The notes below the pieces were generated by a model. That model was given only the letters and a program-made list of their open reading frames with translations, did no database searches and had not been told where the DNA came from. This document shows, piece after piece, positions 55,695 through 64,000 of a stretch of DNA of 64,000 nucleotides; the first letter of the stretch is position 1; the number at the start of each line of letters is the position of its first letter. Origin of the DNA: Sphingopyxis macrogoltabida (lineage in GTDB: Bacteria > Pseudomonadota > Alphaproteobacteria > Sphingomonadales > Sphingomonadaceae); the NCBI RefSeq assembly GCF_001314325.1, contig NZ_CP009429.1, positions 124,501 through 188,500 on the forward strand. Reading direction: 5' to 3'. Made by a program: the position numbers and the translations under genes.

Positions 55695-57986
55695 TTATGC
55701 CGAGCGGCTGTGGGGAGCGGTCGAGAGATTGGCCGAAAGCTCGGAAAATAGCTGCGGCTTTCCAAGATGATACCCTTGGCCAACGTCGCATCCGAGCCCT
55801 TCGAGCAGGGTCATGGTTTCGCGATCCTCGATGCCTTCGGCGACGGCGATGGCACCAAGACGGTGCGCGAGGTCGATCGTCGATTTGACGACTTCGAAGT
55901 TGCGCTGCGAATCGCGCATCGTCATCACGAAACGCTTGTCGATCTTGATCTCGTCGGCCTCGATCTCGGTCAGATATTCGAGGTTCGACTGGCCAGTGCC
56001 ATAATCGTCGATCGACAGACGGATGCCCGAACGGCGAAGCTGGGCGAGCGTCTGGCGCGCCTGGCGGCTATTTTCGATCTGCGCGGTCTCGGTGATCTCG
56101 ATCGTCAGCCATTCGGGCGACAGATGATGCGCGGTCAGCATAACGCGGATCGTGCCGACGAGGTCGCTGTGGTCGAGCAGCGTCGCCGACAGGTTGACCG
56201 ACATGTGGATCTTGAAGCCGCGCGCGTGGAGCTGTGCCGTCGAGCGGATCGCCTGATCCATGACGAACAGGGTGAGGCGGTAGATGTCCTGGCTTTTTTC
56301 GGCCTGGACGATGAACTCGTCGGGCGGAATCGGTCCGCGCGTCGGGTGCGTCCAGCGCGCGAGGGCCTCGACCCCGACGAGCTTGCCCGAGGCGATTTCA
56401 TATTGCGGCTGGAAGGCGACCCAGATGTCGCCGCCGGTGAGCGCGTCCTCGAGCTGCGAGTGGAAGCTGAGCTGCCAGCCGGCGTCTTCCTTCTGGCGCG
56501 GCGAATATTTGGTCCACAAGGCGCGGCTGCGCACCGATTTTTCGGCGGCGACGAGCGCCGCGGCGAGCCGCTGGGCGTTCGAGCCCTCGAACTCGTCATT
56601 GACGCCGAAGGCGATTGCGACGTCGACGCGCAGTTCGCCGATCGTCAGCGGCGCGTTGAACAGCGCGGCAAGCCCCGCGAGATGCCCCTCGATCTGGCTG
56701 TGCTGATAATAGGGAACGAGCCAGGCGAAGGTGCCGTCGAGATCGTGATGGAGCTGCGTGCCGTGGCAAGCGAGCGTCAGGCGGCGGGCGACCTGGTCGA
56801 CCATCTGCTGGCTGCCCTCGCCGGGGAGGAAGGCGGCGAGATCCTCGAAATTGACGAGCTTCGCAGCGATGATCGTTGCGCTGCCGAACGGCTGCTGGGT
56901 GCGCAGCGCCTCGAAATTGGGCAGGCCCGATACCGGGTTTTCGCGCTGGGCCGAGAAATGGCGGCGCTTGCGCGAGACGTTGGCGCCGAGCGCGGCGATG
57001 AAAAAGGCCGCGGCGCCGATCTCGACCGAGACCAGCGACACGGTCAGGAAGATTTTCGCGGCCGCGGTTACGCCGATCACGCCGAAGGCGGCGCGGCTGT
57101 ACCAGCGGCCGCGATCGAACATCAGGGCGGCGAGCAGGATGATGGCGGCCGCGAGCAGCGGCGGGAGCCAGCCGATATCGACGGGCATCCCGCGCTTGAG
57201 CGTCTCGCCCGCGATCAGGTGGATATAGGCGCCGGGAATCTTGTTGTGACCCGGCAGATAATGCTGGTCGGGCGACGCCGTCGAGGCGGGCGCGAAAATG
57301 ACATCCTTGCCGTGCAATTGCGCGGCCCCGACCTTGCCCGAGATGACGTCGATCGCGCTGTAGCGGGTCACCGTTTCGGTGTCGTAGGAATAATCGATGG
57401 CGAATTGCCGGGGCTGTTCGCGGGGGTGGCCAGCCATGACGGCGGCGAAGCTGGGCAGCACCCGGCCGTCGGCGCGCACCGCCATCGGCACCTTCCAGAC
57501 CTGCCAGAACCCATATTCCCAGCCGATGAACGCTTTCTGTGCGCGGTTGCCGAGGCGGGCGTCGGGCCAGACCGCACCCTCGGCTTCGGTGCCGCCGAAA
57601 TTCGCCGACGGAACGGCGAGTATGATGCGGTCTTCCATGGCCTTCACTGCGGCCGCCATTTCGCCGAAGCCCGGATCCCTGACCCGGCGCTCATAGGAAA
57701 AGTCGACGAACAGGCGGTGGACGCCCGCCTTGTCGATGGCGCGGATCAGCTGGGCGTGGTTGGCGGCGGTGAAATCCTGATCGTCGACCGCCGCGAGCGT
57801 CTTGTCGTCGACCGCAACCACGACGGTTTCGCCGGAAACCGGCCGCCAGGCGATGCTGCCGAGGGCGCTTTCGACGACGCGATCGATCGGTAGCGCCACG
57901 CCGGTAACACCGACGATGACGCTGAGCAGCAACGACAGCCCGAAGGTTCGCCAGCTGACGATCATCTTGTTGCCGAGCTTGAACAC
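55695..57986 (-). CDS. CHASE2-GGDEF(degenerate)-EAL signalling protein
   Basis: A 763-aa membrane protein. An N-terminal CHASE2 sensor (residues about 35-290, periplasmic) is closed by hydrophobic helices near 275-350 (WLPPLLAAAIILLAALMF; ISVEIGAAAFFIAALGA-like). A GGDEF-like domain at about 365-500 lacks the GGDEF signature (DLDGTFAW instead). A complete EAL domain at about 510-750 has VEALARW, MSVNLSATLL, TIEITET, SIDDYGTGQSN, EIKIDKRFV and VAEGIED. It should hydrolyse cyclic di-GMP in response to an external signal, with the GGDEF part acting as a regulatory GTP-binding domain or spacer. Confidence 0.93.
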   Translation of the reverse strand: MFKLGNKMIVSWRTFGLSLLLSVIVGVTGVALPIDRVVESALGSIAWRPVSGETVVVAVDDKTLAAVDDQDFTAANHAQLIRAIDKAGVHRLFVDFSYERRVRDPGFGEMAAAVKAMEDRIILAVPSANFGGTEAEGAVWPDARLGNRAQKAFIGWEYGFWQVWKVPMAVRADGRVLPSFAAVMAGHPREQPRQFAIDYSYDTETVTRYSAIDVISGKVGAAQLHGKDVIFAPASTASPDQHYLPGHNKIPGAYIHLIAGETLKRGMPVDIGWLPPLLAAAIILLAALMFDRGRWYSRAAFGVIGVTAAAKIFLTVSLVSVEIGAAAFFIAALGANVSRKRRHFSAQRENPVSGLPNFEALRTQQPFGSATIIAAKLVNFEDLAAFLPGEGSQQMVDQVARRLTLACHGTQLHHDLDGTFAWLVPYYQHSQIEGHLAGLAALFNAPLTIGELRVDVAIAFGVNDEFEGSNAQRLAAALVAAEKSVRSRALWTKYSPRQKEDAGWQLSFHSQLEDALTGGDIWVAFQPQYEIASGKLVGVEALARWTHPTRGPIPPDEFIVQAEKSQDIYRLTLFVMDQAIRSTAQLHARGFKIHMSVNLSATLLDHSDLVGTIRVMLTAHHLSPEWLTIEITETAQIENSRQARQTLAQLRRSGIRLSIDDYGTGQSNLEYLTEIEADEIKIDKRFVMTMRDSQRNFEVVKSTIDLAHRLGAIAVAEGIEDRETMTLLEGLGCDVGQGYHLGKPQLFSELSANLSTAPHSRSA

Positions 57987-58150
57987 GCACGTCTCCAGCG
58001 ATTACCGGACGTGCCTAGTCGGCGATGGTTATCATCACGTTAATCATGAACGAAACATTGCGGCGAGCGGGGCGGGTCGGGTGTGAATATATGCTGGAAC
58101 GGCGGATTTCGGCCGGGAGTGGACGTAAGTCGTTTGGAATTCCTCAATTG

Positions 58151-58221
58151 TGTCATTCCCGCGAAAGCGGGAACCCAGGGCGGGTTTACACTACTCTGGG
58201 TCCCCGCTTTCGCGGGGATGA
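58151..58221. repeat. Inverted repeat (second copy of ATTCCCGCGAAAG family)
   Basis: Arms at 58151-58179 and 58193-58221 are near-perfect complements with the same core as 16001-16079 (one arm has a G in place of an A). The element lies in the 363-bp gap between the CHASE2-EAL gene and the BlaI operator. Confidence 0.82.
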
Positions 58222-58312
58222 CAAAAGTTGGAAACGTCCGCTTTCCCACCCCAAAAACGACCATCCATCTGCCTTGGTGTATTATCTTGATAAAACCCCT
58301 TGCCAAGCATGC

Positions 58313-58342
58313 GCTACAAATGTAGCACGCTACAAATGTAGC
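58313..58342. promoter_or_regulatory. Tandem BlaI-type operators
   Basis: Two copies of GCTACAAATGTAGC at 58313-58326 and 58329-58342, each containing the BlaI/MecI TACA-N2-TGTA palindrome, with start-to-start spacing of 16. They end 8 bases before a GTG and 17 before the preferred ATG of the BlaI gene, ideal for autorepression of the operon. Confidence 0.93.
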
Positions 58343-58358
58343 GCATGAGGTGATTCGC

Positions 58359-58736
58359 ATGTTGTCCAGTTTGCCGCCGCGGGAACGCGAGATTGTCGAT
58401 GTTCTGTACGAGCGCGGTGCCTCGACGGTGACAGAGATCGGCGAGGCGCTGTCCGACGCGCTGTCGGGTTCGGCGATCCGCGCGATGCTGAAACGGCTCG
58501 AGGCCAAAGGCTTCGTGGCGCGCGAACAGTCGGAACGCGGTTTCGTCTATGCGCCGAGCGTATCGGACAAGACGGCGCGCAAATCGGCGCTGAGTCAGGT
58601 GGTGCGGGTCTTTTTCAACGGATCGGCGACCAGCGCCGCGGCGGCGCTGCTCGGCATGCAGGACGAGATGAGCGCATCCGAACTCGACGAACTGGAAAAG
58701 CTGATCGCCGGCGCGCGCGAAGGGAGGGCAAAGTGA
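58359..58736 (+). CDS. BlaI/MecI-family repressor
   Basis: A 125-aa winged-helix repressor with the DNA-binding half at residues 1-75 (LPPREREIVDVLYERGASTV, TEIGEALSDALSGSAIRAML, KRLEAKGFVAREQSERGFVY). A C-terminal dimerisation helix region also carries the scissile segment for M56 proteases. ATG 58359 has GAGG 8 bases upstream; a GTG at 58350 is in frame. It overlaps the M56 protease gene. It should bind the tandem palindromes at 58313-58342 and release when cleaved. Confidence 0.94.
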   Translation: MLSSLPPREREIVDVLYERGASTVTEIGEALSDALSGSAIRAMLKRLEAKGFVAREQSERGFVYAPSVSDKTARKSALSQVVRVFFNGSATSAAAALLGMQDEMSASELDELEKLIAGAREGRAK

Positions 58737-60475
58737 TGATCACCGCAGCAACCCTGATCGGACTCGCATGGAAATCGGCGCTCGTCGCCGGATTGACGCT
58801 GTTGCTGCTGCGCCTCGTGCGCTCGCGGTCGGCGGGTGAGCGTTCGCTGATCGCGCACGCCGGGCTTGCCGCGTTGCTGGCGCTGCCGTTGGCGACGCTG
58901 CTGCTGCCGCAGTGGCAGCCGCTTCCCGCGGACTGGGCGATCGCAGAGCCGGCGCCCGCTGCGGCGAGCACCACGAAGATAACGGGGGGATCGGCGGTCG
59001 ATCCGGCCTCTTCCGCCACGGCTTCAGTCCCTGTCGTGGAGGATCCGGCCGGATCGCCGTCGATCACATTGCCCTCATTCGCCGACCTCGCGCCCGGGCT
59101 CTATGCCCTGCCGCTCGCGTTGCTCGCCGGCCTGATGGGAATCGCGGTGCTGCGCCTGTTCGCGATGCGCGGCCGCGCCGACGTGCTCGTCGAATCGTCG
59201 TGGCTCTCGGCGCTCGCCGAGGCGCAACGGCGGATGGGGTTCAAACATGGGACCGCATTGCTGGTGAGCGATGAGCTGCGTTCGCCGATCAGCTGGGGCG
59301 TGCTGCGCCCGACGATCGTGCTGAGCCCGAAGGCGGTGGCGGCGGTCGGCGAGGCCGAGGCGATCATCGCGCACGAACTTGCGCATGTTGCCCGGCTCGA
59401 CTGGGCAAAGCTGCTCGCTGCGCGGCTGGCCTGCGCGCTGTTCTGGTTCAACCCGCTGGTGTGGATGCTGGCGCGCGAGAGCCATCAGCTCCGCGAGGAA
59501 GCGGCCGACGACGCCGTGCTGATGGCCGACATCGACGGTCCCGATTATGCGACGCTGCTGGTCGGCGCGGCGCGGCACGACAACAAGGCAACGCTGATCG
59601 CGGCGCACGGCGTCGCCCCGGCCAAGGGCAGCCTGAAGCGCCGGATCACGCGGGTGCTCGACGGCAGCCTGAAACGCGGTCCGGCAAGCGCGGGCTGGAT
59701 CTTGATGAGCCTGGTTGTGCTGGCCGGGATCACCGCGCCGCTCGCCGCCTTTTCGGCGACGGCGGAAACAAAGGTGGCGGACGAAACCCATGCCATGGCC
59801 TTCGTCGCACAGCAGTCGGCGATACGGTCGATGCAGTCGGCCATGACGGCGAAAGACCTGACCGACGTGGAAACGAGGGACGTGGATACGGGGGCCGCTC
59901 CCGCCGCAGAGCCGCTCCGCGCCGACGATCTGGTCGGCATGCGCGCAGTCGGCGTCACCCCCGAATATGTCGAGAAGCTGCGCGAGCATGGCGGGTCGAT
60001 GGACCCCGACGACATCATCGCCGCGAAGGCGACCGGGGTCGACCCCGCCTATATCGGATCGATGCGCGCGATCCTGCCGGGCGCCGATTTCGGCGATCTG
60101 GTCGGGGCGAAGCAGGTTGGGATCGACGCTGCCTTTGCCCGCGACATGAAGGAGCATTTCCCCGGGGTCGATCTCGACGACCTGATCGCGCTCAAGGCGA
60201 TGGGGGTCGATTGCGACTTCGTGACCGACATGCGCAAGGCCGGCGTCCGGCTGCGCGATCCCGACGACGCGATCGAACTGCGCGCGACGGGCATGCATCC
60301 GCGGGGCAGGGGCGCGAAACGGAGCATCGTGTCGAAGGACGGCGCCACCGTCCGCTTCGGCCCCGGCCCGGTGATCGAAGCGCGCAGCGCCGACGGCCGC
60401 GTCGCGCGGATCGAAGTCCCCGAAGCGCCGGCCGCGACGCGTCCGCCGGTACCCCCCGCGCCGCCGGGCACCTGA
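58736..60475 (+). CDS. M56-family (BlaR1-like) membrane metalloprotease with C-terminal repeats
   Basis: A 579-aa protein. N-terminal helices lie at residues about 5-65 and 120-145. The zinc-protease core is IIAHELAHVARLDW near residue 212, with the third ligand Glu in SHQLREEAADDAVL near 250. A helix follows near 325. The C-terminal half is not a penicillin-binding domain. It has five repeats of about 28 residues (DDLVGMRAVGVTPEYVEKLR, DDIIAAKATGVDPAYIGSM, GDLVGAKQVGIDAAFARDM, DDLIALKAMGVDCDFVTDM, then a degenerate one). It probably senses an envelope signal and cleaves the BlaI repressor. The repeats replace the usual sensor. Confidence 0.92.
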   Translation: MITAATLIGLAWKSALVAGLTLLLLRLVRSRSAGERSLIAHAGLAALLALPLATLLLPQWQPLPADWAIAEPAPAAASTTKITGGSAVDPASSATASVPVVEDPAGSPSITLPSFADLAPGLYALPLALLAGLMGIAVLRLFAMRGRADVLVESSWLSALAEAQRRMGFKHGTALLVSDELRSPISWGVLRPTIVLSPKAVAAVGEAEAIIAHELAHVARLDWAKLLAARLACALFWFNPLVWMLARESHQLREEAADDAVLMADIDGPDYATLLVGAARHDNKATLIAAHGVAPAKGSLKRRITRVLDGSLKRGPASAGWILMSLVVLAGITAPLAAFSATAETKVADETHAMAFVAQQSAIRSMQSAMTAKDLTDVETRDVDTGAAPAAEPLRADDLVGMRAVGVTPEYVEKLREHGGSMDPDDIIAAKATGVDPAYIGSMRAILPGADFGDLVGAKQVGIDAAFARDMKEHFPGVDLDDLIALKAMGVDCDFVTDMRKAGVRLRDPDDAIELRATGMHPRGRGAKRSIVSKDGATVRFGPGPVIEARSADGRVARIEVPEAPAATRPPVPPAPPGT

Positions 60476-60495
60476 CGCCCGGGCACCTGACGCCC
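60466..60495. repeat. 15-bp tandem duplication across the M56 stop
   Basis: GGGCACCTGACGCCC occurs twice head-to-tail (60466-60480 and 60481-60495). The first copy contains the stop codon of the protease gene, so a second stop in the same frame was created by the duplication. Confidence 0.85.
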
Positions 60496-60602
60496 GGACA
60501 TTCGTCCAAACCCGACATCCGTTGATCGAAGCCCTGTTTTGAAAAGCCGCTGCGGCGGCGAGCGATGACGCTCGCGCGGCGCACGGAGGGAGGAGTGCAC
60601 CC

Positions 60603-61343
60603 ATGAAAGTCCCATATCTTGCCGTCGGCGCCGCGTTGCTGTCGGTTCTTGCCTGCTCGGTTCCGAGCACCGCCGCCGACCCGCTCGTCCTGAACGACAT
60701 CGAATGGCAAGCGGCGCCGGCAAAGGGCAAGGGCGAGCCGCATCTGCAGGTCAGCCGCCGGAAATCGAACAGCAGCGTGTCGATCGATGGATCGCGCCGC
60801 GAACTCGCGGGCACCGAGGCGGCGCTGCGCGGCGCGGCCGGGCCGGTGTCCTTCACGATCGTCCATGCGGCGGGCACGCTCGCCTGCACGGGGGTGCTGA
60901 AGGCGGCCCATGATGGCGCCGGTCGTTGCCGCTTTACCGCCGATCCGGGGTTCGAGCGCGACCTCGCGTCGCGCGGCCTCGCGCCCGAGGATCGCGACGA
61001 CCTGCTCGCCATGCTGCTGGTCGATGCAACAATCGAACTGGCCGACGGACTGACCGCCGCGGGCGTGAAGCCGAAGGACGACGGCGACCTGATCGCCGCC
61101 GCGGCGCTCGACGTCACGCCGGCCTATGTCCGGGACCTGCAATCGGAGGCGATGACGCTCACCGCCATCGAGGATGCGATCGCGTGCAAGGCGCTCGACG
61201 TCGATGGTGCCTATCTGCGCGGGCTCGCGGCGGCCGGGTACCGGAAGCTCAGCGCCCATGATGTCGTCGGGATGAAGGCGCTCGGCGTCTCGCCCGAATA
61301 TGCGCGGGCGATGAACCGCGCGGCGAGCGGGAGCGGCAAATGA
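60603..61343 (+). CDS. Secreted protein sharing the protease's repeats
   Basis: A 246-aa protein with signal peptide VGAALLSVLACSVPSTAA. A beta-rich middle follows (about 30-110; PVSFTIVHAAGTLACTGVLK). Then come four repeats of the same 28-residue type as the preceding M56 protease (GDLIAAAALDVTPAYVRDL, EDAIACKALDVDGAYLRGL, HDVVGMKALGVSPEYARAM). The shared repeats suggest that the two proteins interact or bind the same ligand. The gene overlaps the TonB receptor start. Confidence 0.83.
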   Translation: MKVPYLAVGAALLSVLACSVPSTAADPLVLNDIEWQAAPAKGKGEPHLQVSRRKSNSSVSIDGSRRELAGTEAALRGAAGPVSFTIVHAAGTLACTGVLKAAHDGAGRCRFTADPGFERDLASRGLAPEDRDDLLAMLLVDATIELADGLTAAGVKPKDDGDLIAAAALDVTPAYVRDLQSEAMTLTAIEDAIACKALDVDGAYLRGLAAAGYRKLSAHDVVGMKALGVSPEYARAMNRAASGSGK

Positions 61344-63442
61344 TGCGGATGGTCAGCCTTGCCGCGATCGGCGCAGCGCTTTGCGGTATGCCCGCGACCG
61401 CGCAGGAGGCGCCGGTCACCGGCGATACGCCGCCGCCGGCGCCGGTCGAGGCGCCCGCCGGCGGAGTCAGCCGTGCGGCGCGGCAGATCTACACGCCGGC
61501 CGACTTCGCGCGCTACGCCCCGAAGAACGCCTATGACATGCTGAAGCAGGTTCCGGGTTTCGCGATCCGCGACAATGAGGATCTGCGCGGGCTGGGGATC
61601 GCGACGGGCAATGTGCTGTTCAACGGCAAGCGGCCGTCGAACAAGGGCGACGACATGTATACCCAATTGTCGCGCATCCCCGGCGGCAATGTCGAGCGGA
61701 TCGAGATCGTCGACGGCGCGACGCTCGATATTCCCGGATTGTCGGGGCAGGTCGCCAACATCGTCTATCGCGCCGACAGCTTTTCGGGGCAGTTTTCGTG
61801 GAAGCCCGAATTTCGCGCCCATTATACCGACCCCCTGTTCACGCGCGGCGACATCTCGGTGCGCGGACGGACGGGCGCGATCGAATATGAGGTGGCGCTC
61901 AACAACGACGACAGCGCGCGCAGCGGCGCCGGCGGGCCGACGCTGATCTATGACGGCGCGGGCAATATCATCGAAGAGCGCTCGGACATCTGGAACACCC
62001 ATTATGACACGCCGAAGCTGTCGGCGCGCGTGACGTGGGACGGGCCGGGCGACAGCGTCGCCAACCTTGGCGGCCATTACCAGCGCAAGTACGACCGCTA
62101 TTATGAGGACGGCATCCGCGTCTCGCCGGGGCAGCCCGACCGGTTGCGCACCGTACGCGACAAGGCCGATAGCTGGAATTACGAGCTTTCGGGCGATTAT
62201 CAGTTCGGCTTCGGGCCGGGCAAGCTCAAGCTGATCGGGCTTCGGCGCTTCAGCCACGAGCCCTATGCCCAGGAGATCATCACCACCCCCGTCGACGGAT
62301 CGACGCCGACCGGCGACCGCTTTGCGCAGGTCGGCGACCTTGGCGAAACGATCGCGCGCGCCGAATATCAGTGGAAGATGTTCGGTGGCGACTGGCAGCT
62401 CTCGGGCGAGGCCGCGTTCAACACGCTCGACAATGTCGCGTCGATCGCGGTGCTGAACCCGTCGGGTGTCTTTGTCGAACAGCCTTTCCCGGGCGGCATC
62501 GGCGGGGTCAGCGAGGACCGGTACGAGGGGCTTTTGAGCTTCGGGCGCAAGCTGACCGAGACATTGTCGTTCCAACTCGTCGCGGGCGCCGAACATTCGA
62601 CGATCACCCAGACCGGCGTCGATGGCCAGAGGCGCAGCTTTTTCCGGCCCAAAGGATCGGTGACGCTCGCCTGGGCACCGTCGGCGGATTTCGACCTGTC
62701 GGTGAAGCTGCGGCGGCGCGTGCTACAACTGTCCTTCTATGACTTCCTGGCGCGCGCTTTCCTCAACGACGACAACCAGAATGAAGTCAACAACGACCTC
62801 AGGCCCCAGCAGGACTGGACCTTCGAAGCCGAGGCGAACAAGAAGCTGGGGGCCTGGGGATCGACCAAGCTCAACTTCATCTATCGCGACGTCGAGGACC
62901 GCGTCGACGTGATCCCGGTCGGCGCCGACGGCGAGGCGGTCGGCAATATCGACAAGTCGCGCGCCTGGGCCATCGACTGGACCTCGACGATCAACCTCGA
63001 CCCCGCCGGGCTGAAGGGCGTCAAGCTCGACACGCGCCTGCTGTACCAGAAATCTTCGGTGCGCGACCCCTTCACGGGGGAGAAGCGATCCTATTCGGGG
63101 TGGACCGACACGGTGGCCGAAATCAACCTGCGCCACGACATCGCGGGGACCGACTGGGCGTGGGGCGCGGGCGGCGAATATGGCCATTACCAGCCCAATT
63201 ATCGCCGCAACCAGTCCGACAAGGTCTGGGAAGGCCCGGTCTTCGCCAATGTCTTCGTCGAGCACAAGAATGTGATGGGGCTGACCGTCCGCGCGACGAT
63301 CGCCAATGCGCTGAATGCGCGGTCGAAGCGCGATCGCACGGTCTATACCGGCGTGCGCGGTGACAGCCCGATCGACTTCGTCGAAAAGCGCAACCGGCTG
63401 ATCGGGCCGATCTTCGCCTTTTCGGTGCGCGGGAAGTTCTAG
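61340..63442 (+). CDS. TonB-dependent receptor / outer-membrane beta-barrel
   Basis: A 700-aa outer-membrane protein. A signal peptide ends at ATAQEAP. A plug-like domain covers residues about 45-140 (YTPADFARYAPKNAYDMLKQ, VPGFAIRDNEDLRG, GNVERIEIVDGATLDIPGLS). The long barrel closes with FAFSVRGKF, ending in Phe. It starts in an ATGATG overlap with the repeat-protein gene, so it belongs to the BlaI-controlled operon. A classical TonB box is not obvious. Likely ligand: an envelope-stress-related or scavenged compound, inferred only. Confidence 0.88.
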   Translation: MMRMVSLAAIGAALCGMPATAQEAPVTGDTPPPAPVEAPAGGVSRAARQIYTPADFARYAPKNAYDMLKQVPGFAIRDNEDLRGLGIATGNVLFNGKRPSNKGDDMYTQLSRIPGGNVERIEIVDGATLDIPGLSGQVANIVYRADSFSGQFSWKPEFRAHYTDPLFTRGDISVRGRTGAIEYEVALNNDDSARSGAGGPTLIYDGAGNIIEERSDIWNTHYDTPKLSARVTWDGPGDSVANLGGHYQRKYDRYYEDGIRVSPGQPDRLRTVRDKADSWNYELSGDYQFGFGPGKLKLIGLRRFSHEPYAQEIITTPVDGSTPTGDRFAQVGDLGETIARAEYQWKMFGGDWQLSGEAAFNTLDNVASIAVLNPSGVFVEQPFPGGIGGVSEDRYEGLLSFGRKLTETLSFQLVAGAEHSTITQTGVDGQRRSFFRPKGSVTLAWAPSADFDLSVKLRRRVLQLSFYDFLARAFLNDDNQNEVNNDLRPQQDWTFEAEANKKLGAWGSTKLNFIYRDVEDRVDVIPVGADGEAVGNIDKSRAWAIDWTSTINLDPAGLKGVKLDTRLLYQKSSVRDPFTGEKRSYSGWTDTVAEINLRHDIAGTDWAWGAGGEYGHYQPNYRRNQSDKVWEGPVFANVFVEHKNVMGLTVRATIANALNARSKRDRTVYTGVRGDSPIDFVEKRNRLIGPIFAFSVRGKF

Positions 63443-63459
63443 CGCATTAAGGCGGGCGG

Positions 63460-63837
63460 ATGAGAAGTCGCCGCACCAAAATCTACTTCGACGGCGGTTG
63501 CCGCCCCAATCCGGGGATGATGGAGATCGCCGTCGTCACCGGTGGCGTCGCCGAGATCGAACGCGACGCCGGGCAGGGCAGCAGCATGGAGGCCGAATGG
63601 CTGGCGCTGCTCGCGGCGCTGCGGCTGGCGCGGAGGCAAGGGCTTGCCGACTTCGTGTTGCTCGGCGACGCGGCGGCGGTGGTCGCGCAGGCGAATGGCG
63701 CGGTGCGGGCGCCCGGCGCGATGGCAGCGCATCTGTCCGCCTTCTTTGTACTGGCCAGCGACGGCCCGGCGCCGCGCGTGCGGCACATCAAACGGACCCA
63801 AAATCTGGCCGGCATCGCGCTTGCGCGAGGCCGATAG
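63460..63837 (+). CDS. RNase H-like protein
   Basis: A 125-aa protein of the RNase HI fold. First catalytic Asp is in IYFDGGCRPNPG near residue 10, Glu is in SMEAEWLALLAAL near 48, and the third Asp is in VLLGDAAAVVAQ near 70. The C-terminal N-x2-A-D-x-L-A motif reads NLAGIALA, so the fourth catalytic Asp is replaced. It may be a nucleic-acid-binding or weakly active RNase H relative. It lies 17 bases beyond the TonB receptor. Confidence 0.85.
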   Translation: MRSRRTKIYFDGGCRPNPGMMEIAVVTGGVAEIERDAGQGSSMEAEWLALLAALRLARRQGLADFVLLGDAAAVVAQANGAVRAPGAMAAHLSAFFVLASDGPAPRVRHIKRTQNLAGIALARGR

Positions 63838-63911
63838 CGGCAGGGTCCGCATACCAGTTGTTAAGCGCCGGTCCGCTATCCCCGCAGCGACCAAATGGAA
63901 GACCGGACCCG

Positions 63912-64000
63912 TTGAAGCAGACTCATCCCTTGCCCGTTCATCACAGCTGGCCGCTCTATGAGCGCGACCGCTTTTTCGAGCTCGGCCAGCTGCACGGGGT
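63912..64000 (+). CDS. Start of a gene cut by the window edge
   Basis: An open frame from a TTG at 63912 reads QTHPLPVHHSWPLYERDRFF and on to the window end without a stop. Third positions follow the genome bias. There is no clear ribosome binding site, so the start is uncertain. No family can be assigned from 29 residues. Confidence 0.35.
   Translation, partial: MKQTHPLPVHHSWPLYERDRFFELGQLHG

Overview
The window is GC-rich DNA with strong G/C third-position bias. The gene content points to an alphaproteobacterium of the sphingomonad group (Sphingopyxis/Sphingomonas-like): two TonB-dependent receptors, LVIVD-repeat proteins, a SciP-type CtrA inhibitor, and many overlapping ATGA gene junctions. 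The genus is an inference. No rRNA, recognisable tRNA or CRISPR array was seen.

Positions 1-29,422 form a catabolic island. It opens with two paralogous secreted LVIVD-repeat proteins on either side of a TonB-dependent receptor, followed by a lipoprotein and a fumarylacetoacetate-hydrolase (FAH) family enzyme. A tight set comes next: TPP-dependent decarboxylase/synthase, aldehyde dehydrogenase, kynureninase and amino-acid permease. A LysR regulator is divergent from an ACMSD-type decarboxylase. A small minus-strand operon (aspartate-dehydrogenase-like, VOC) is followed by a run of about 14 plus-strand genes: TauE-type exporter, FAH enzyme, SsuABC-like ABC transporter, extradiol-type VOC protein, alpha/beta hydrolase, semialdehyde dehydrogenase, oxalocrotonate decarboxylase, RidA-type deaminase, 3-hydroxyanthranilate dioxygenase, hydratase, acetaldehyde dehydrogenase and aldolase. 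Together these encode every enzyme class needed from (3-hydroxy)kynurenine through 3-hydroxyanthranilate and 2-aminomuconate to pyruvate and acetyl-CoA. Tryptophan dioxygenase and kynurenine 3-monooxygenase are not in the window.

Positions 29,442-36,304 hold a YncE-like beta-propeller, an unusual three-gene set (a 47-aa peptide, then two unrecognised proteins with HEAT-like tails, one with a cupin-like His cluster), and a single-chain MmeI-type restriction-modification enzyme. Positions 36,642-48,140 are mostly housekeeping and small conserved genes: lepA, a small lipoprotein, sciP, mnmA, a DsbA-like protein, a nuclease, DUF2171, a sulfatase-fold membrane protein, and several proteins under 110 aa.

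Positions 48,166-55,585 are mobile-element-marked. They contain inverted repeats around a GIY-YIG gene, a DUF3800 gene cut by an IS3-family element whose ends and 4-bp target duplication can be defined exactly, and nrdA/nrdB separated by a DUF559 nuclease gene bounded by REP-like DNA. A 20-aa micro-ORF has its own terminator. The right end carries a CHASE2-GGDEF-EAL protein. It is followed by an operon with tandem BlaI operators: BlaI repressor, M56 (BlaR1-like) protease, a secreted protein sharing the protease's C-terminal repeats, and a TonB-dependent receptor. An RNase H-like gene and one partial reading frame close the window.
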